From Sorex araneus (Eukaryota; Chordata; Mammalia; Eulipotyphla; Soricidae), in the NCBI RefSeq assembly GCF_027595985.1, contig NC_073306.1, positions 194,015,000 to 194,078,999 of the forward strand: a stretch of 64,000 nucleotides of DNA. Reading direction: 5' to 3'. Each line of letters starts with the position of its first letter. Position 1 is the stretch's first letter. This document shows positions 45,555-57,609 of this stretch, in pieces. The notes under the pieces are model-generated. The model had not been told where the DNA came from, did not search any database, and saw nothing but the letters and a program-made list of their open reading frames with translations. The position numbers were made by a program, and so were the translations under genes.

Positions 45555-47092
45555 TTCTTGAATTGCCTGATAACAGTTTGAAGAGTAGCTTATCAATTTA
45601 TGGACTGGATATAGTGCTATAACATTTGTGGAAAGAAAGACTCAATACAATAATTCTAGAGTTAATGATGGTAGCTCTGGGGTAAATGAAAGACTAGAGT
45701 GACAATACAGTGAGTAGGGTGGCACTTGTCTTGCATGCACTTATCCTAACTGAATTTGAACTCTATCACCACATACTGTACCCGGTGACCTGCCAGGAGT
45801 GACTCATGAATGCAGAGATGGGAGTAAACACTAAAAACCACTGATTGTCTACCCTACCACAAACAAAGAAACAAATTCCCAAATTAAGAAACTTTAGTTA
45901 AATGTTAAATACTTAAATTTGTGTAATAATTAAGTCATTCTAATTCAATCATAAAAATAATAAATTAAGCATGACTATCAATGCTAAGTAACACATTAAA
46001 AAATGGTCAAACTGTATATTATATTCAAGGATATGGAAGCATCTCATATTTACCATGATTTCTTTAAATATTGATAAATTCATAGAATCTATTGTTACTA
46101 TTCAGTAATTTTTGTTTCAGAGATGGGAGAAATAGCACAGGAATCAAGGCATAGTGTCCCATGCAACTAACCCTGGTTGATCCCCAGAAGTACACAGTCC
46201 ATTGAGCATTGCTGGTGTTAAAACTTGGAGGCCTCTAAGAACAGCTGGGTGCTGTTCTTAGGTAAGGGCAATGCATGGTGGATCAGGGAATTCAGGCACT
46301 GAAGAGCCAGAGTAGCACAGCCATGTGCCACTGAGCACAGGCCTTGCATTCATCTATTAACTAGGTTGACTGAGAATCAGAAAAAGGGTCTCAAGATTAC
46401 TGAGTTCTCTTTGAAGCACCCTAGCTTCTCCCACCCAAACAGTTACTTCAGGACAATAAGATAATTTTCACATGAAATGAAGAAAATATAAATGATAAAG
46501 TTAACAGGTTATAAGTAAGTATATTAAGTGATTAATTCCACTGATATTTATGAAAATCTTATATTTATTCTCTGGCTTCCTGTATGTTCATTATGATTCA
46601 CAATTGTAAATTCAAAAATATGAAGACAAAAAATTTTGCTGAGTGGTATAAGCAGGTATAACTTTAAATTTACTTAATCTAAAGAATAGGTTTTAGAAAT
46701 AAGTGATTTCCAACTAAAAGCTGTCAGCAATTTACTCTTGGTGATGAATTATAGAAATTGTCACGCAAAAAATGATTTAAAGTTTTAGAATTAAATATCC
46801 TAGACTTTTTATCTAATCCATTTTAAATCTATAATTGAGTTACCCATTGTCACTTTGCCTACATTTTAAAAATAAAAAATATTTCTAAAGGAATAAAAGA
46901 AAAAAAAGTGAGATCTTAAGAGAAAGAAATCTGGAAGAAACTTAATCTTACACTTGCAATATACAAAACAGAGAAAAAAAGAAAAAGGTGCTTCAGCTCA
47001 CCAGTTTACATTGCTCATGTAAACCCTACCCAAACTAGTACAATCAGGTACATAATTACTTAATGTTTCTAATACTCAATATTATAATTTTT

Positions 47093-47775
47093 ATTTTTTT
47101 TTAATTTTTATTTTTTTAAAAAAATTTTATCACCATGTGGAAAGTTATAGAGTTCTCAGGTTTATGTCTCAGTTATACCGTATTCAAACACCATCCCTTC
47201 ACCAGTGCCCATATTCCACCACCAAAATCCCCGGTATACCCCCCGCCCCTCACCCCAACTGTATAACTGATGAACCTCACTTTATTTTCTCTTCACCTTG
47301 ATTACGTTCCATATTTCAACACAAAACTCACTATTGTTGTGGGAGTTATATCCCCAAACATGATAACCCTAATAAGGAGGCATTTGATAATTAGTTTTCC
47401 ATTCAAAGATTGTATGTGTTCAGGTTTTAGAAATGGTCACGCAGCTGTGTTGCCGCGCGTCTTGGATCTGTCCCAGTCCCGAATCCTGGAGCCGTGTTAG
47501 TTGCTGCTCAGTGTCGCCAGGGTTCCATCTGGAGAAGGTGTGTAGGCGGCACCTCCTCCCTCCGGCCCCCCAGTGTTGCTGGCCCCAATTCGGGTCCGGA
47601 GCATTGTCCGGGCTGCGTTGCTCACCAGAATGCCTGCCGCTTCTCTGTGGATTGTGGCATCCGGAGGGAGGAGGTGCCGCCAGCTCACCTTCTCCAGATG
47701 GAACCCTGGCGACACTGAGCAGCAACTAACACGGCTCCAGGATTCGGAACTGGGACAGATCCGAGCCGCGGGGGT
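47093..47775 (-). mobile_element. Composite insertion: L1-type tail plus large inverted repeat
   Basis: 683 bp absent from the other units. It is flanked by near-identical 16 bp copies (47077-47092 and 47776-47791, one mismatch), a target-site duplication. Left part: poly-T and the L1-type 3' end (47105-47400). Right part: a GC-rich inverted repeat with arms 47464-47565 and 47661-47762 (about 102 bp each) and a 95 bp spacer. Confidence 0.85.
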
Positions 47776-48407
47776 CAATATTAAAATTTTTAAATGTCAG
47801 AATCATTTATACAATCAAAAAAGTGTTGCATAATTAAAATTATAAACCAACTCTGTTTTTTATTAAAATATTAAATGCTGAATCTGTATGAAAAATAGTA
47901 CTGCAAAAAGTATATCTTTTAATAGAATATTATATATAATTTTTTTAGAGAGCTCTGTAGAGTCTGTCTAGTGCTCAGCAAGAGCAGAAGCAAATGAGTG
48001 AACTTTTCAGTAAAAACACTATGACAAAACAGTTCACTAAGAATTTTTGAAGTCTAAAACAGTTTAAATGAGAGAGAAAAATGAGAGAAATTTTGCTTCA
48101 GTCTAGAATAATATAGATTTAAAAGCAATAATCGAAGTTTTAAAAATAATTTGAAGTAAAATTTAGACAAAGTAATTTCTTTGCTTAATTGAACAGTATT
48201 GTCATTTAAGTAGGTTTCTGTTTACAAATAAAATCAAGGTAAAATAGCTTCCTTTTTGCTACCTTATCTTTACGAATATGGGTTCAAATCTACTTCTAGA
48301 GATTTATGTGAAAATAAAAATTTCTTCTATACATTCTGTTCATATATTTCCTAGAATTAAACCACGTAAGATTCTGTTGATTTATTTAGAATGCAAGAGT
48401 GTCTTAC

Positions 48408-49131
48408 CTAATACTTCAGTGTACAACTTGTTCCAAACCTGATCATCATGTTGGTTGATCAAAAGGTCAGAGAAGACAGAAAATATAAAGTTTTTTACCC
48501 TTTCTAGAAAGGTCATTTTGTCCTTCAGGACTGTAATAGGAATAGGTACATAGGAAGGTGGAACTGGAAGTTTTCCGCAGTATTTTTCCAAAGTGTGACC
48601 CATGGAGAATCTTAAAGTGTATATAAATGGTACTGCCAGCAACTCAGCTACCAGCTCTCCGCACGGCACCACAGGATCTATAACCATTGCATCATACTTG
48701 GTTTCCTGAAGTTTCTTCATGATTGTTTCATTGTAGACCACATTCTCACACTGCAGTTTTAAGACATCAGTAGTTCGAAGGATGAATTCTCTTAGCTTGA
48801 TTGCTGACTTCCAGAAAGGTAATGTTGGCATGACATTTGTTATTAGATCTTCAAGTTCATTCATTAGTTCTGTAGAATTTAGTTTACTATTTTCCATAGA
48901 GATGACTTGGAAGTTGAGTATGGATGGCTTGTTGTAGTCAATGATAAACGTGTTTGAAGGAACCAATACAGTCACCTCATGGCCCCTCTCTGCGAGTTCC
49001 TCCAGAATCATCTTTAAGTTAAGCCAATGGCTCATGTCACAGGGCCATGCCAGGATCTTTCCACAGGATCCAGAGTCAATGCAGAAAAGCTGCAGCAGCA
49101 GAACTGCTAGAGCCCATTTTCCAAACTCCAT
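48408..49131 (-). CDS. UGT2A3-like: V4: intact UGT2A alternative first exon
   Basis: 724 bp ending at donor TTAG|gtaaga (gt at 48407-48406), starting at the ATG of MEFGKW. The signal peptide, His35 (DMSHWLN) and Asp152 (MVIDP) are present. It shares with V3 a block of residues 82-121 that differs from V2 and V5 (SKLNSTELMNELEDLITNVM then PTLPFWKSAIKLREFILRTT). The two differ at about 15 of 241 residues by eye. V4-specific changes include PVPP for PIPP, ITVLKDK for ITGLTDK and NQHDDQ. These fall in the acceptor-binding half, so a different substrate range is plausible but not shown. The downstream intron carries a 683 bp insertion with a large inverted repeat (47093-47775). Confidence 0.93.
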
Positions 49132-49215
49132 GACAGCAGCTCCCTGACTCACTGATTTACAGAGGCTGGCCAGTTTCTTAACATAGAAATGAAGTGCAAT
49201 GAAGGTTTATCAAAA

Positions 49216-49228
49216 GTTAAAAATTAAT
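49216..49228 (-). promoter_or_regulatory. HNF1-like site upstream of V4
   Basis: The same ATTAATTTTTAAC sequence lies 85-97 bp upstream of the V4 ATG. It keeps the position seen in V5, V3 and V2, which supports a shared core promoter copied with each unit. Confidence 0.6.
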
Positions 49229-50869
49229 TTCTTGAATTGCCTAATAACAGTTTTGGAGAGTAGCTTATAACTGGACATAGTGCTATAACATTTGTGGAAA
49301 AGAAGATTCAAAACAATTACTTTAGGATAAATGATGGTAGCTGTGTGGTAAATGAAAGACTATAAATTGCCTCAATGGACAGTACCAAAGCCACTGGGGA
49401 GAAATCAAATATCTTTATAAAGAGGTGTGCTATTATCCTCATTCTTTGAAAAAAAGTGATGGCGCAGAGTGACAATATAGTGAATAGGGTGGCACTTGCC
49501 TTGCATGCACTTAGCCTAACTGAATTTGACCTCTATCACCACATACTGCTCCCGGTGACCAGCCAGGAGTGATTCATGAATGCAGAGATAGGAGTAACCA
49601 CTAAACACCACTGTCTGCCCTACCACAAACAAACAAAGAAACAAACAAACTCCCAAATTAAGAAACTTGAGTTAACTGTCAAACACTTAAATTTGTGCAA
49701 AAATTAAGTCATTCTAATTCAATCATAATAATAATAAATTCAGCACGACTCACTATCAATGCTAAGTAACACATTAAAAACTGATCAAACTGTATATTAT
49801 ATTCAAGGATATTTAGGCATTACATATTTACCATGATTTTTTAAAATATTGATAAATTCATAGAATCTATTGTTACTATTCAGTAATTTTTGTTTCAGAG
49901 ATGGGAGAAATAGCACAGGAATTAAGGCAGAGTGTCCCATGCAACTAACCCTGGTTTATCCCCAGAAGAACACAGTCCATGAGCTTTGCTGGTGCTAACT
50001 TGGAGGCCTCTAAGAACAGCTGGGTGCTTGCTGGGGTAGGGGCAATGCATGGTTGATCAGGAAATTCAGGCACTGAAGAGCCAGAGTAGCACAGCCATGT
50101 GCCACTGAGCACAGGCCTTGCATTCATCTATTAACTAGGTTGACTGAGAATCAGAAAAAGGGTCCCATGATTACTGAGCATTCTTTGAAGCACCCTAGCT
50201 TCTCCCACCCAAACAGTTACTTTAGGAATATAAGATAATTTTCACATGAAATGAAAAAAATATAAATGATAAAGTTAACAGGTTATAAGTAAGTATATTA
50301 AGTGATTTGCATAATTAAAATTGTAAAGCAAATATGTTCTTTATTAAAATGTTAAAATATTAAATGTTGAATCTGTATGCAAAATAGTACTGCAAAAAAT
50401 ATATCTTTTAATAGAATATTATACATAATTTTTTAGAGAGCTCTGTAGAGTCTTTCTAGTGCTCAGTAAGAGCAGAAGCAAATGAGTGAACTTTTCAGTA
50501 AAAACACAATGACAAAACAGTTCACTAAGAATTCTTTGAAGTCTGAAAACAGTTTAAATGAGAGAGGAAAATGACAGAAATTTTGCTTCAGTCCAGAATA
50601 ATATAGATTTTAAAGCAATAATTCATGTTTTAAAAAGAATGTGAAGTAAAATTTAGACAAAATAATTTCTATGTTAAGTTTAACACCACTGTCATCTAAG
50701 TAGGTTTCTGTTTACTAATGAAATCAAGCTAGAAGTAGCTTCCTTTTTGCTACCTTCTCTTTGCTAATATGGGTTCAAATCTACTTCTAGAGATTTATGT
50801 GAAAATAAAAATTTCTTCCATACATTCTGTTCATATATTTCCTAAAATCAAACCACCTAAGATTCTGTT

Positions 50870-50925
50870 GATTAATAAATAAATTATAATTAATAAATAA
50901 ATTATAAATAATAAATTTAGAATGC
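50870..50925. repeat. AT-rich simple repeat next to the V3 donor
   Basis: A run of 'aataaattataattaataa' type repeats starting about 15 bp inside the V3 intron. It is absent from the other units. Confidence 0.8.
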
Positions 50926-50938
50926 AAGAGTTTCTTAC

Positions 50939-51662
50939 CTAATACTTCAGTGTACAACTTGTTCCAAACCTGATCATCAAATTGGTTGATGAAAAGGTCA
51001 GAGAAGACATAAAACATAAAGTTTTTTACCCTTTCTAGAAAGGTCATTTTGTCCGTTAGGCCTGTAATGGGAATAGGTACATAGGAAGGTGGAATTGGAA
51101 GTTTTCCGCAGTATTTCTCCAAAGTGTGACCCATGGAGAATCTTAAAGTGTATATAAATGGTACTGCCAGCAACTCAGCTACCAGCTCTCCACAGGGCAC
51201 CATAGGATCTATAACCATTGCATCATACTTGGTTTCCTGAAGTTTCTTCATGATTGTTTGATTGTAGACCACATTCTCACACTGAAGTTTTAAGGCGTCA
51301 GTAGTTCGAAGGATGAATTCTCTTAGCTTGATTGCTGACTTCCAGAAAGGTAATGTTGGCATGACATTTGTTATAAGATCTTCAAGTTCATTCATTAGTT
51401 CTGTAGAATTTAGTTTACTATTTTCCATAGAGATGACTTGGAAGTTGAATATGGATGGCTTGTTGTAGTCAATGATAAAAGTGTTTGAAGGAACCAATAC
51501 AGTCACCTCATGGCCTCTCTCTACGAGTTCCTCCAGAATCATCTTTAAGTTAAGCCAATGGCTCATGTCACAGGGCCATGCCAGGATCTTTCCACAGGAT
51601 CCAGAGTCAATGCAGGAAAACTGTAGCAGCAGAACTGCCAGAGCCCATCTTCCAAACTCCAT
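50939..51662 (-). CDS. UGT2A3-like: V3: intact UGT2A alternative first exon
   Basis: 724 bp from the ATG of MEFGRW to donor TTAG|gtaaga (gt at 50938-50937). The open frame runs on past the donor into intron, so the donor, not the stop, marks the exon end. The signal peptide, His35 and Asp152 are kept. It belongs to the same subclass as V4 (shared SKLNSTELMNELEDLITNVM). Distinctive residues are F72, Q135 (sequon NQT instead of NET), M154, NFMFYVFSDLF and NQFDDQ. An AT-rich aataaattat repeat lies only about 15-70 bp inside the intron (50870-50925). The unit 3' of it, towards V4, is shortened by a deletion near 50306. Confidence 0.93.
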
Positions 51663-51746
51663 GACAGCAGCTCCCTGACGCACTGATTTACAGAGGCTGA
51701 CCAGTTTCTTAACATAGAAATGAAGTGCAATATAGGTTGATCTAAA

Positions 51747-51759
51747 GTTAAAAATTAAT
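51747..51759 (-). promoter_or_regulatory. HNF1-like site upstream of V3
   Basis: ATTAATTTTTAAC on the minus strand, 85-97 bp upstream of the V3 ATG, is identical to the V5 and V4 copies. Confidence 0.6.
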
Positions 51760-54015
51760 TTCTTGAATTGCCTGATAATAGTTTGGAGAGTAGCTTATCA
51801 ATTTATGGACTGAACATAGTGCTATAACATTTGTGGAAAAGAAGATTCAAAACAATTACTTTAGGGTAAATGATTGTAGCTGTGTGGTAAATGAAAGACT
51901 ATAAACTGCCTCAATGGACATTACCGAAGCCATTGGGGAGAAATCAAATATCTTCCTAAAGAGGTGTGCTGTTATCCTCATTCTTTGAAAAAAAGTGATG
52001 GCTCAGAGTGACAATATAGTGAGTAGGGTGGCACTTGCCTTGTATGCACTTATCTTAACTAATTTGAACTGTATCACCACATACTGTACCCATTGACCTG
52101 CCAGGAGTGATTCATGAATGCAGAGATAGGAGTAAACATCAAACACCACTGATTGTGCTCCCTTCCAAAAAGAAACAAATAAAGAAAACCCCAAATTAAA
52201 AAACTTAACTGTCAAATACTTAAATTTGTGCAACAATTAAGTCATTGTAATTCATGATAATAAAAATAAAATAACCATGACTCACTATCAAAGCTAAGTA
52301 ACACATTAAAAACTGATTAAACTGCATATTATATTCAAGGATATGTAGGCATCACATATTACCATGATTTCTTTAAAAATTGAGAATTTTATAGAATCTA
52401 CATGTTACTATTCAGTGATTTTTGTTTCAGAGATGGAAGAAATAGAACAGGAATTAAGGCATAGTCTCCCATGCATCTAACCCTGCTTTGATCCCCAAAA
52501 GTATACAGTCCATTGAGCTTGCTGGTGCTAACTTGGAGGCCTCTAAGAACAGCTGGGTGCTGTGTTGGGGTAGGGGCAATGCATGGTGGATCAGGGAATT
52601 CAGGCACTGAAGAGCCAGAGTAGCACAGCCATGTGCCACTGAGCACAGGCCTTGCATTCATATATTAACTAGGTTGACTGAGAATCAGAAAAAGGGTCCC
52701 AAGATTACTGAGCACTGCTTGGAGCACCCTAGCTCCTCCAACCCAAACAGTTACATCAGAACAATAAGATAATTTTTACATGAAATGAAGAAAATATAAA
52801 TGATAAAATTAATAGGTTATAAGTAAGTATATTAAGTGACCTATTCCACTGATATCTATTAAAATCTTATATTTATTCTTTGGCTTCCAATATGTTTATT
52901 ATGAATCACAATTGTAAATTCAAAAATATGAAGACAAAAAATTTTGCTGAGTGGTATAAGCAGGTATGACTTTAAATTTACTCAATCTAAAGAATAGCTT
53001 TTAGAAATAAATGATTTCCTACGAAAAAACTATGAGCAATTTTCTCTTGGTGATGAGTTATAGAAATTGTCACCCAAAAAATATGATTCAAAGTTTTAGA
53101 ATTAAATATTCCAGTTTTTTTGTCTAATCAATTTTAAATCTATAATGGAATTAATCATTATCACTTTGCCTACTTTTTAATAATAAATAATATTTTTAAA
53201 GGAATAAAAGAAAAAGTGAGATCTCAAGAGAAAGAAACCTGGAAGAACCTTAATCTTAAACTTGAAACAGAGAAAAAAAGAAAAGGTGTTTCAGCTCACC
53301 AATTTACATTTGCTCATGTAAGCCGTACCCAAACTAGTACAATCAGGTAGATAATTGCTCAATGTTTCTAATACTCAATATCATAATTTTTAAATGTCAG
53401 AATCATTTGTACATTCAAATAAGTTTCATAATTAAAAATTGTAAAGCAAATACATTCTTTATTAAAATGTTAAAATATTTAATGTTGAATCTGTATGCAA
53501 AATAGTACTGCAAAAAGTATATCTTTTAATAGAATATTATATATAATTTTTTTAGAGAGCTCTGTAGAGTCTGTCTAGTGCTCAGCAAGAGCAGAAGCAA
53601 ATGAGTGAACTTTTCAGTAAAAAAAAGTGAGTAAACAGTACACACAGAATTCTTTGAAATCTATAAACAGATTAAGTGAGAGAGAAAAATGACAGAAATT
53701 TTGCTTCAGTCTACAATAATATAGATTTAAAAGCAATAATCCAAGTTTTAAAAAGAATCTGATGTAAAATTTAGACAAAGTAATTTCTATCTTAAATTCA
53801 ACACCATTGTCATCTAAGTAAGTTTCTGTTTACTAATGAAATCAAGCTAGAAGTAGCTTCCTTTTGCTACCTTCTCTTTACTAATATGGGTTCAAATCTA
53901 CTTCTCGAGATTTATGTGAAAATAAAAATTTCTTCCATTCATTCTGTTCATTTATGCCCTAGAATTAAAGCACTTAATGTTCTGTTGATTTATTTAGAAT
54001 GCAAGAGTTTCTTAC

Positions 54016-54739
54016 CTAATACTTCAGTGTACAACTTGTTCCAAACCTGATCATCATATTGGTTGATGAAAAGGTCAGAGAAGACAGAAAATATAAAGTT
54101 TTTTACCCTTTCCAGAAAGACCATTTTGTCCGTTAGGCCAGTAATGGGAATAGGTACATAGGAAGGTGGAATTGGAAGTTTTCCGCAGTATTTCTCCAAA
54201 GTGTGACCCATGGAGAATCTTAAAGTGTATATAAATGGTACTGCCAGCAACTCAGCTATCAGCTCTCCACAGGGTGTCACAGGATCTATAACCATTGCAT
54301 CATACTTGGTTTCCTGAAGTTTTTTCATAATTGTTTCATTGTAGACCACATTTTCACACTGCAGTTTTAAGGCATCAGTAATTCGAAGGATAAATTCTCT
54401 TAGCTTGATTGCTGACTTCCAGAGAGGTAATGTTGGCATGACATTTATTATTAGATCTTCAAATTCATTCATTACTTCAGTAGCATTTTCTTTGCTATTT
54501 TCCATAGAGATGATTTGGAAGTTGAGTGTGGACGGCTTGTTGTAGTCAATTATAAAATAGTTTGAAGGAACCAATACAGTCACCTCATGGCCCCTCTCTG
54601 CGAGTTTCTCCAGAATCATCTTTAAGTTAAGCCAATGGCTCATGTCAAAGGGCCATGCCAGGATCTTTCCACAGGATCCAGAATCAATGCAGGAAAGCTG
54701 CAGCAGCAGAACTGCCAGAGCCCATCTTCCAAACTCCAT
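54016..54739 (-). CDS. UGT2A3-like: V2: intact UGT2A alternative first exon
   Basis: The most upstream intact copy: 724 bp from MEFGRW to donor TTAG|gtaaga (gt at 54015-54014). His35 and Asp152 are kept. It groups with V5 (MENSKENATEVMNEF against MENNKENATEVMNEF). Two changes stand out. Cys31 of the WPCDMSHW motif is Phe (WPFDMSHW), next to the catalytic histidine. Thr61 is Tyr in SNYFIIDY. Others are T71, I76, I98, T154 and V for T in DKMVFLERVKN. A functional exon is the simplest reading, since there is no stop or frameshift and the donor and HNF1-like site are retained. The Phe next to the active site could alter or weaken activity. Confidence 0.92.
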
Positions 54740-54823
54740 GACAGCAGCTCCCTGACGCACTGATTTGCAGAGACTGACCAGATTCTTAACATAGAAATTA
54801 AGTGCAACGAATGTTGATCTAAA

Positions 54824-54836
54824 GTTAAAAATTAAT
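54824..54836 (-). promoter_or_regulatory. HNF1-like site upstream of V2
   Basis: ATTAATTTTTAAC on the minus strand, 85-97 bp upstream of the V2 ATG. Sequence and spacing are unchanged from the other intact copies. Confidence 0.6.
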
Positions 54837-56149
54837 TTCTTGAATTGCTTGATAACAGTTTTGGAGAGTAGCTTATCAATTTATGGACTAGACATAGTGC
54901 TATAACATTTGTGAAAAAAGAAGACTCAAAATAATTACTTTACAGTAAATGATGGTACCTGTGTGGTAAATGAAAGACTATAAACTGTCTCAATGGACAT
55001 TACAGGAGCCATTGGGGAGAAATCAAATATCTTTCTAAAGAGGAGTGCTGTTATCCTCATTCTTTGAAAAAAAAGTGATGGCGCAGAGTGACAATATAGT
55101 GAGTAGGGTGGTGCTTGCCTTGCATGCAATTATTCTAACTGGATTTGATTTCTATCACCACATACTGTACCGGTGCCCTGTTCGGAGTGATTCATGAATG
55201 CAAAGCTAGTAGTATGCACCAAACATCACTGACTGTCTCTCCTTCCACAAACAAAGAAACAAGAAAACAAACACTCAAATCTCCAAATTAAAAAACTTGA
55301 GTTAACTGTTAAATACTTAAATTTGTTCAATAATTAAGTTATTGTAACTCGATCATAATAATAATGAATTAACTATGGTTGACTGTCAATGCTAAGTAAC
55401 ACATTGAACACTGATCAAATTTTATGTTATATTCAAGGATATGTAGGCATCTCATATTTACCATGATTTCTTTAAAAATTGAGAAATTTAGAGGATCTAT
55501 ATGTTACTATTCAGTGATTTTTGTTTCAGAGATTGGCGAAATAGCACAGGAATTAAGATAGAGGCTCTCATGCAACTAACCCTGCTTTGATTCCCAAGAG
55601 CACACAGTCCATTGAGCTTTGCTGGTGCTACCTTGGAGGCCTCTAGGAACAGGTGAGTGCTGTGTAGGGGTGGTGGCACCACATTGCAGACCAGGTAATT
55701 CCAGGCACTGCAGAGCCAGAGTAGCACAGCCATGTGCCACTGAGCAGAGGCCTTGCATTCATCTATTATCCAGGTTGACTGAGAATCAGAAAAAGGGTCC
55801 AAGGCTACTGAGCACTGCTTGAAGCACCTAGCTCCCCCCACCCACATAGTTATCTCAGGACAATAAGACAAGTTTCACATGAAATGAAGAAAATATGAAT
55901 AATAAAATTAACATGTTGTATATAAGTATATTAAGTGATTCATTCCACTGATATCTATGAAAATATTATATTTATTCGTTGCCTTCCAATATGTTCATTA
56001 TGGTTCACAATTGTAAATTCAAAAATATGAAGACAAAAAATTTTGCTTAGTGGTATAAGCAGCTTAAACTTTAAATTTACTCAGTCTAAAGAATAGCTTC
56101 TACAAATAACCATTTTTATAATAAAAATAATATCAATAATTTACTCTTT

Positions 56150-56396
56150 ATGATCACTGTCATCCTGTTGCTCATTGATTTGCTCTAGCGGGCACCAGTA
56201 ACAACTCCATTGTGAGACTTATTGTTACTGTTTTTGGCATATCGAATAGAGCCACTGGGAGCTTGCCAGGCTCTGTTGTGCTGGCAAAATACTCTCAGTA
56301 GCTTGCCGGGCTCTCCGAGAGGGTTGTAGGAATCGAACCTGGATGGGCCATGTGCAAGTCAAATGCCCTACCCCCTGTGCTATCACTCCAGCCCAC
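56150..56396 (-). mobile_element. SOR SINE, long (RTE-tail) form
   Basis: Antisense: 'gatcactgtcatcctgttgc' tail, 'gtgctatcactccagccc' head. It splits unit sequence ('tttactcttta' before, 'actcttcatgatgagttata' after). Confidence 0.92.
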
Positions 56397-56885
56397 TCTT
56401 CATGATGAGTTATAAAAATTGTTACCCAAAAAAGTGATTTAAAGTTTTAGTTTTTAATATCCTAGGACTTTTATCTAATCAATTTTAATTCTATAATTAA
56501 TTAATTCTATAATTAAAATTGATTATAGATTTTAGATGTCTATAGATTATAGACATTACCACTTTGCCTACATTTCAATAATAAATAATTTTTTGAAGGG
56601 AAAAAAGAAAAAAGAGGTGTCTCAAGAGAAAGAATCCTGGAAGGACCTTAATCTTAAACTTGCATCATCCAGAACAGTAAAAAAAATACAAATTGATGTT
56701 TTAGCCAACCAATTTACATTTGCTCATGTAAACCCTACCCACCTCATTGAAACAGGGAGATCATTACTCAATGTTTCTAATGCACATATTATAATTTTTA
56801 AATGTCAGAATCATTTATACAGTCAAATGAGTTGCATAGTTAAAAATTGTAAAGCAAATTCATTCTTTATTACAAATGTTAAAAT

Positions 56886-57072
56886 ATTGAATGTTGGGGG
56901 CTGGAGCGATAGCACAGCGGGTAGGGTGTTTGCCTTGCATGCGGCTGACCCGAGTTCTATCCCCAGCATCCCATATGGTCCCCTGAGCACCGCCAGGAGT
57001 AATTCCTGAGTGCAGAGCCAGGAGTAACCCCTGTGCATCACCAGGTGTGACCCAAAAAGCAAAAAAAAAACC
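56886..57072 (+). mobile_element. SOR SINE, short form, young
   Basis: Nearly full consensus, 'gggctggagcgatagcacag' to 'ggtgtgacccaaaaagcaaa' with a poly-A tail. It is flanked by imperfect repeats of attgaatgttg (56886) and ttcaatgttg (57073). Present only in the V1 unit. Confidence 0.95.
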
Positions 57073-57609
57073 TTCAATGTTGAATGTGTATTGTAATGTA
57101 ATTAGTAAAGCACAGCTTATATCTTTTAATAGAACATTATATAATTTTTTTAAGAAAGCTCTATAGAGTCTGTCTAGTGCTCAGCAAGAGCAGAAGCAGA
57201 TGAGTGAAATTTTCAGTAAAAATACCATGACAAAACAGTTCACAAAGAGTTTTTTGAGGTCTGAAAACAGTTTATGTGAGAGAGAAAAATGACAGATATT
57301 TTGCATCAGTGCAGATAATAGATTTAAATGCGATAATACAAATTAAAAAAATGGAGTAAAATTTACAGAAAGTAATTTACATGCTAAATTTAACACTATT
57401 GTCCATATAAGTATATTTCTGTTTACTAATGATGGCAAGCTAGAAGTTGCTTCCTTTTTGCTATATTCTCTTTACTTATATGGGTCCAAACCTACTTCTA
57501 GAGATTTATGTGAAAATAAAAATTTCTTCCATACATTCTGTTCATTTTCCCCCTGGAATTAAACCACCTAAGATTCTGTTGATTTATTTAGAATGCAAGA
57601 GTGCTTTAC

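Noticed and set aside
47420..47833. Overlapping GC-rich open frames on both strands
   Set aside because: They arise from the inverted repeat; the same protein-like text appears on both strands for that reason.
50787..50938. Open frame running past the V3 exon into a hydrophobic extension
   Set aside because: It crosses a strong donor shared by all copies and enters intron and AT repeat; the donor defines the exon end.
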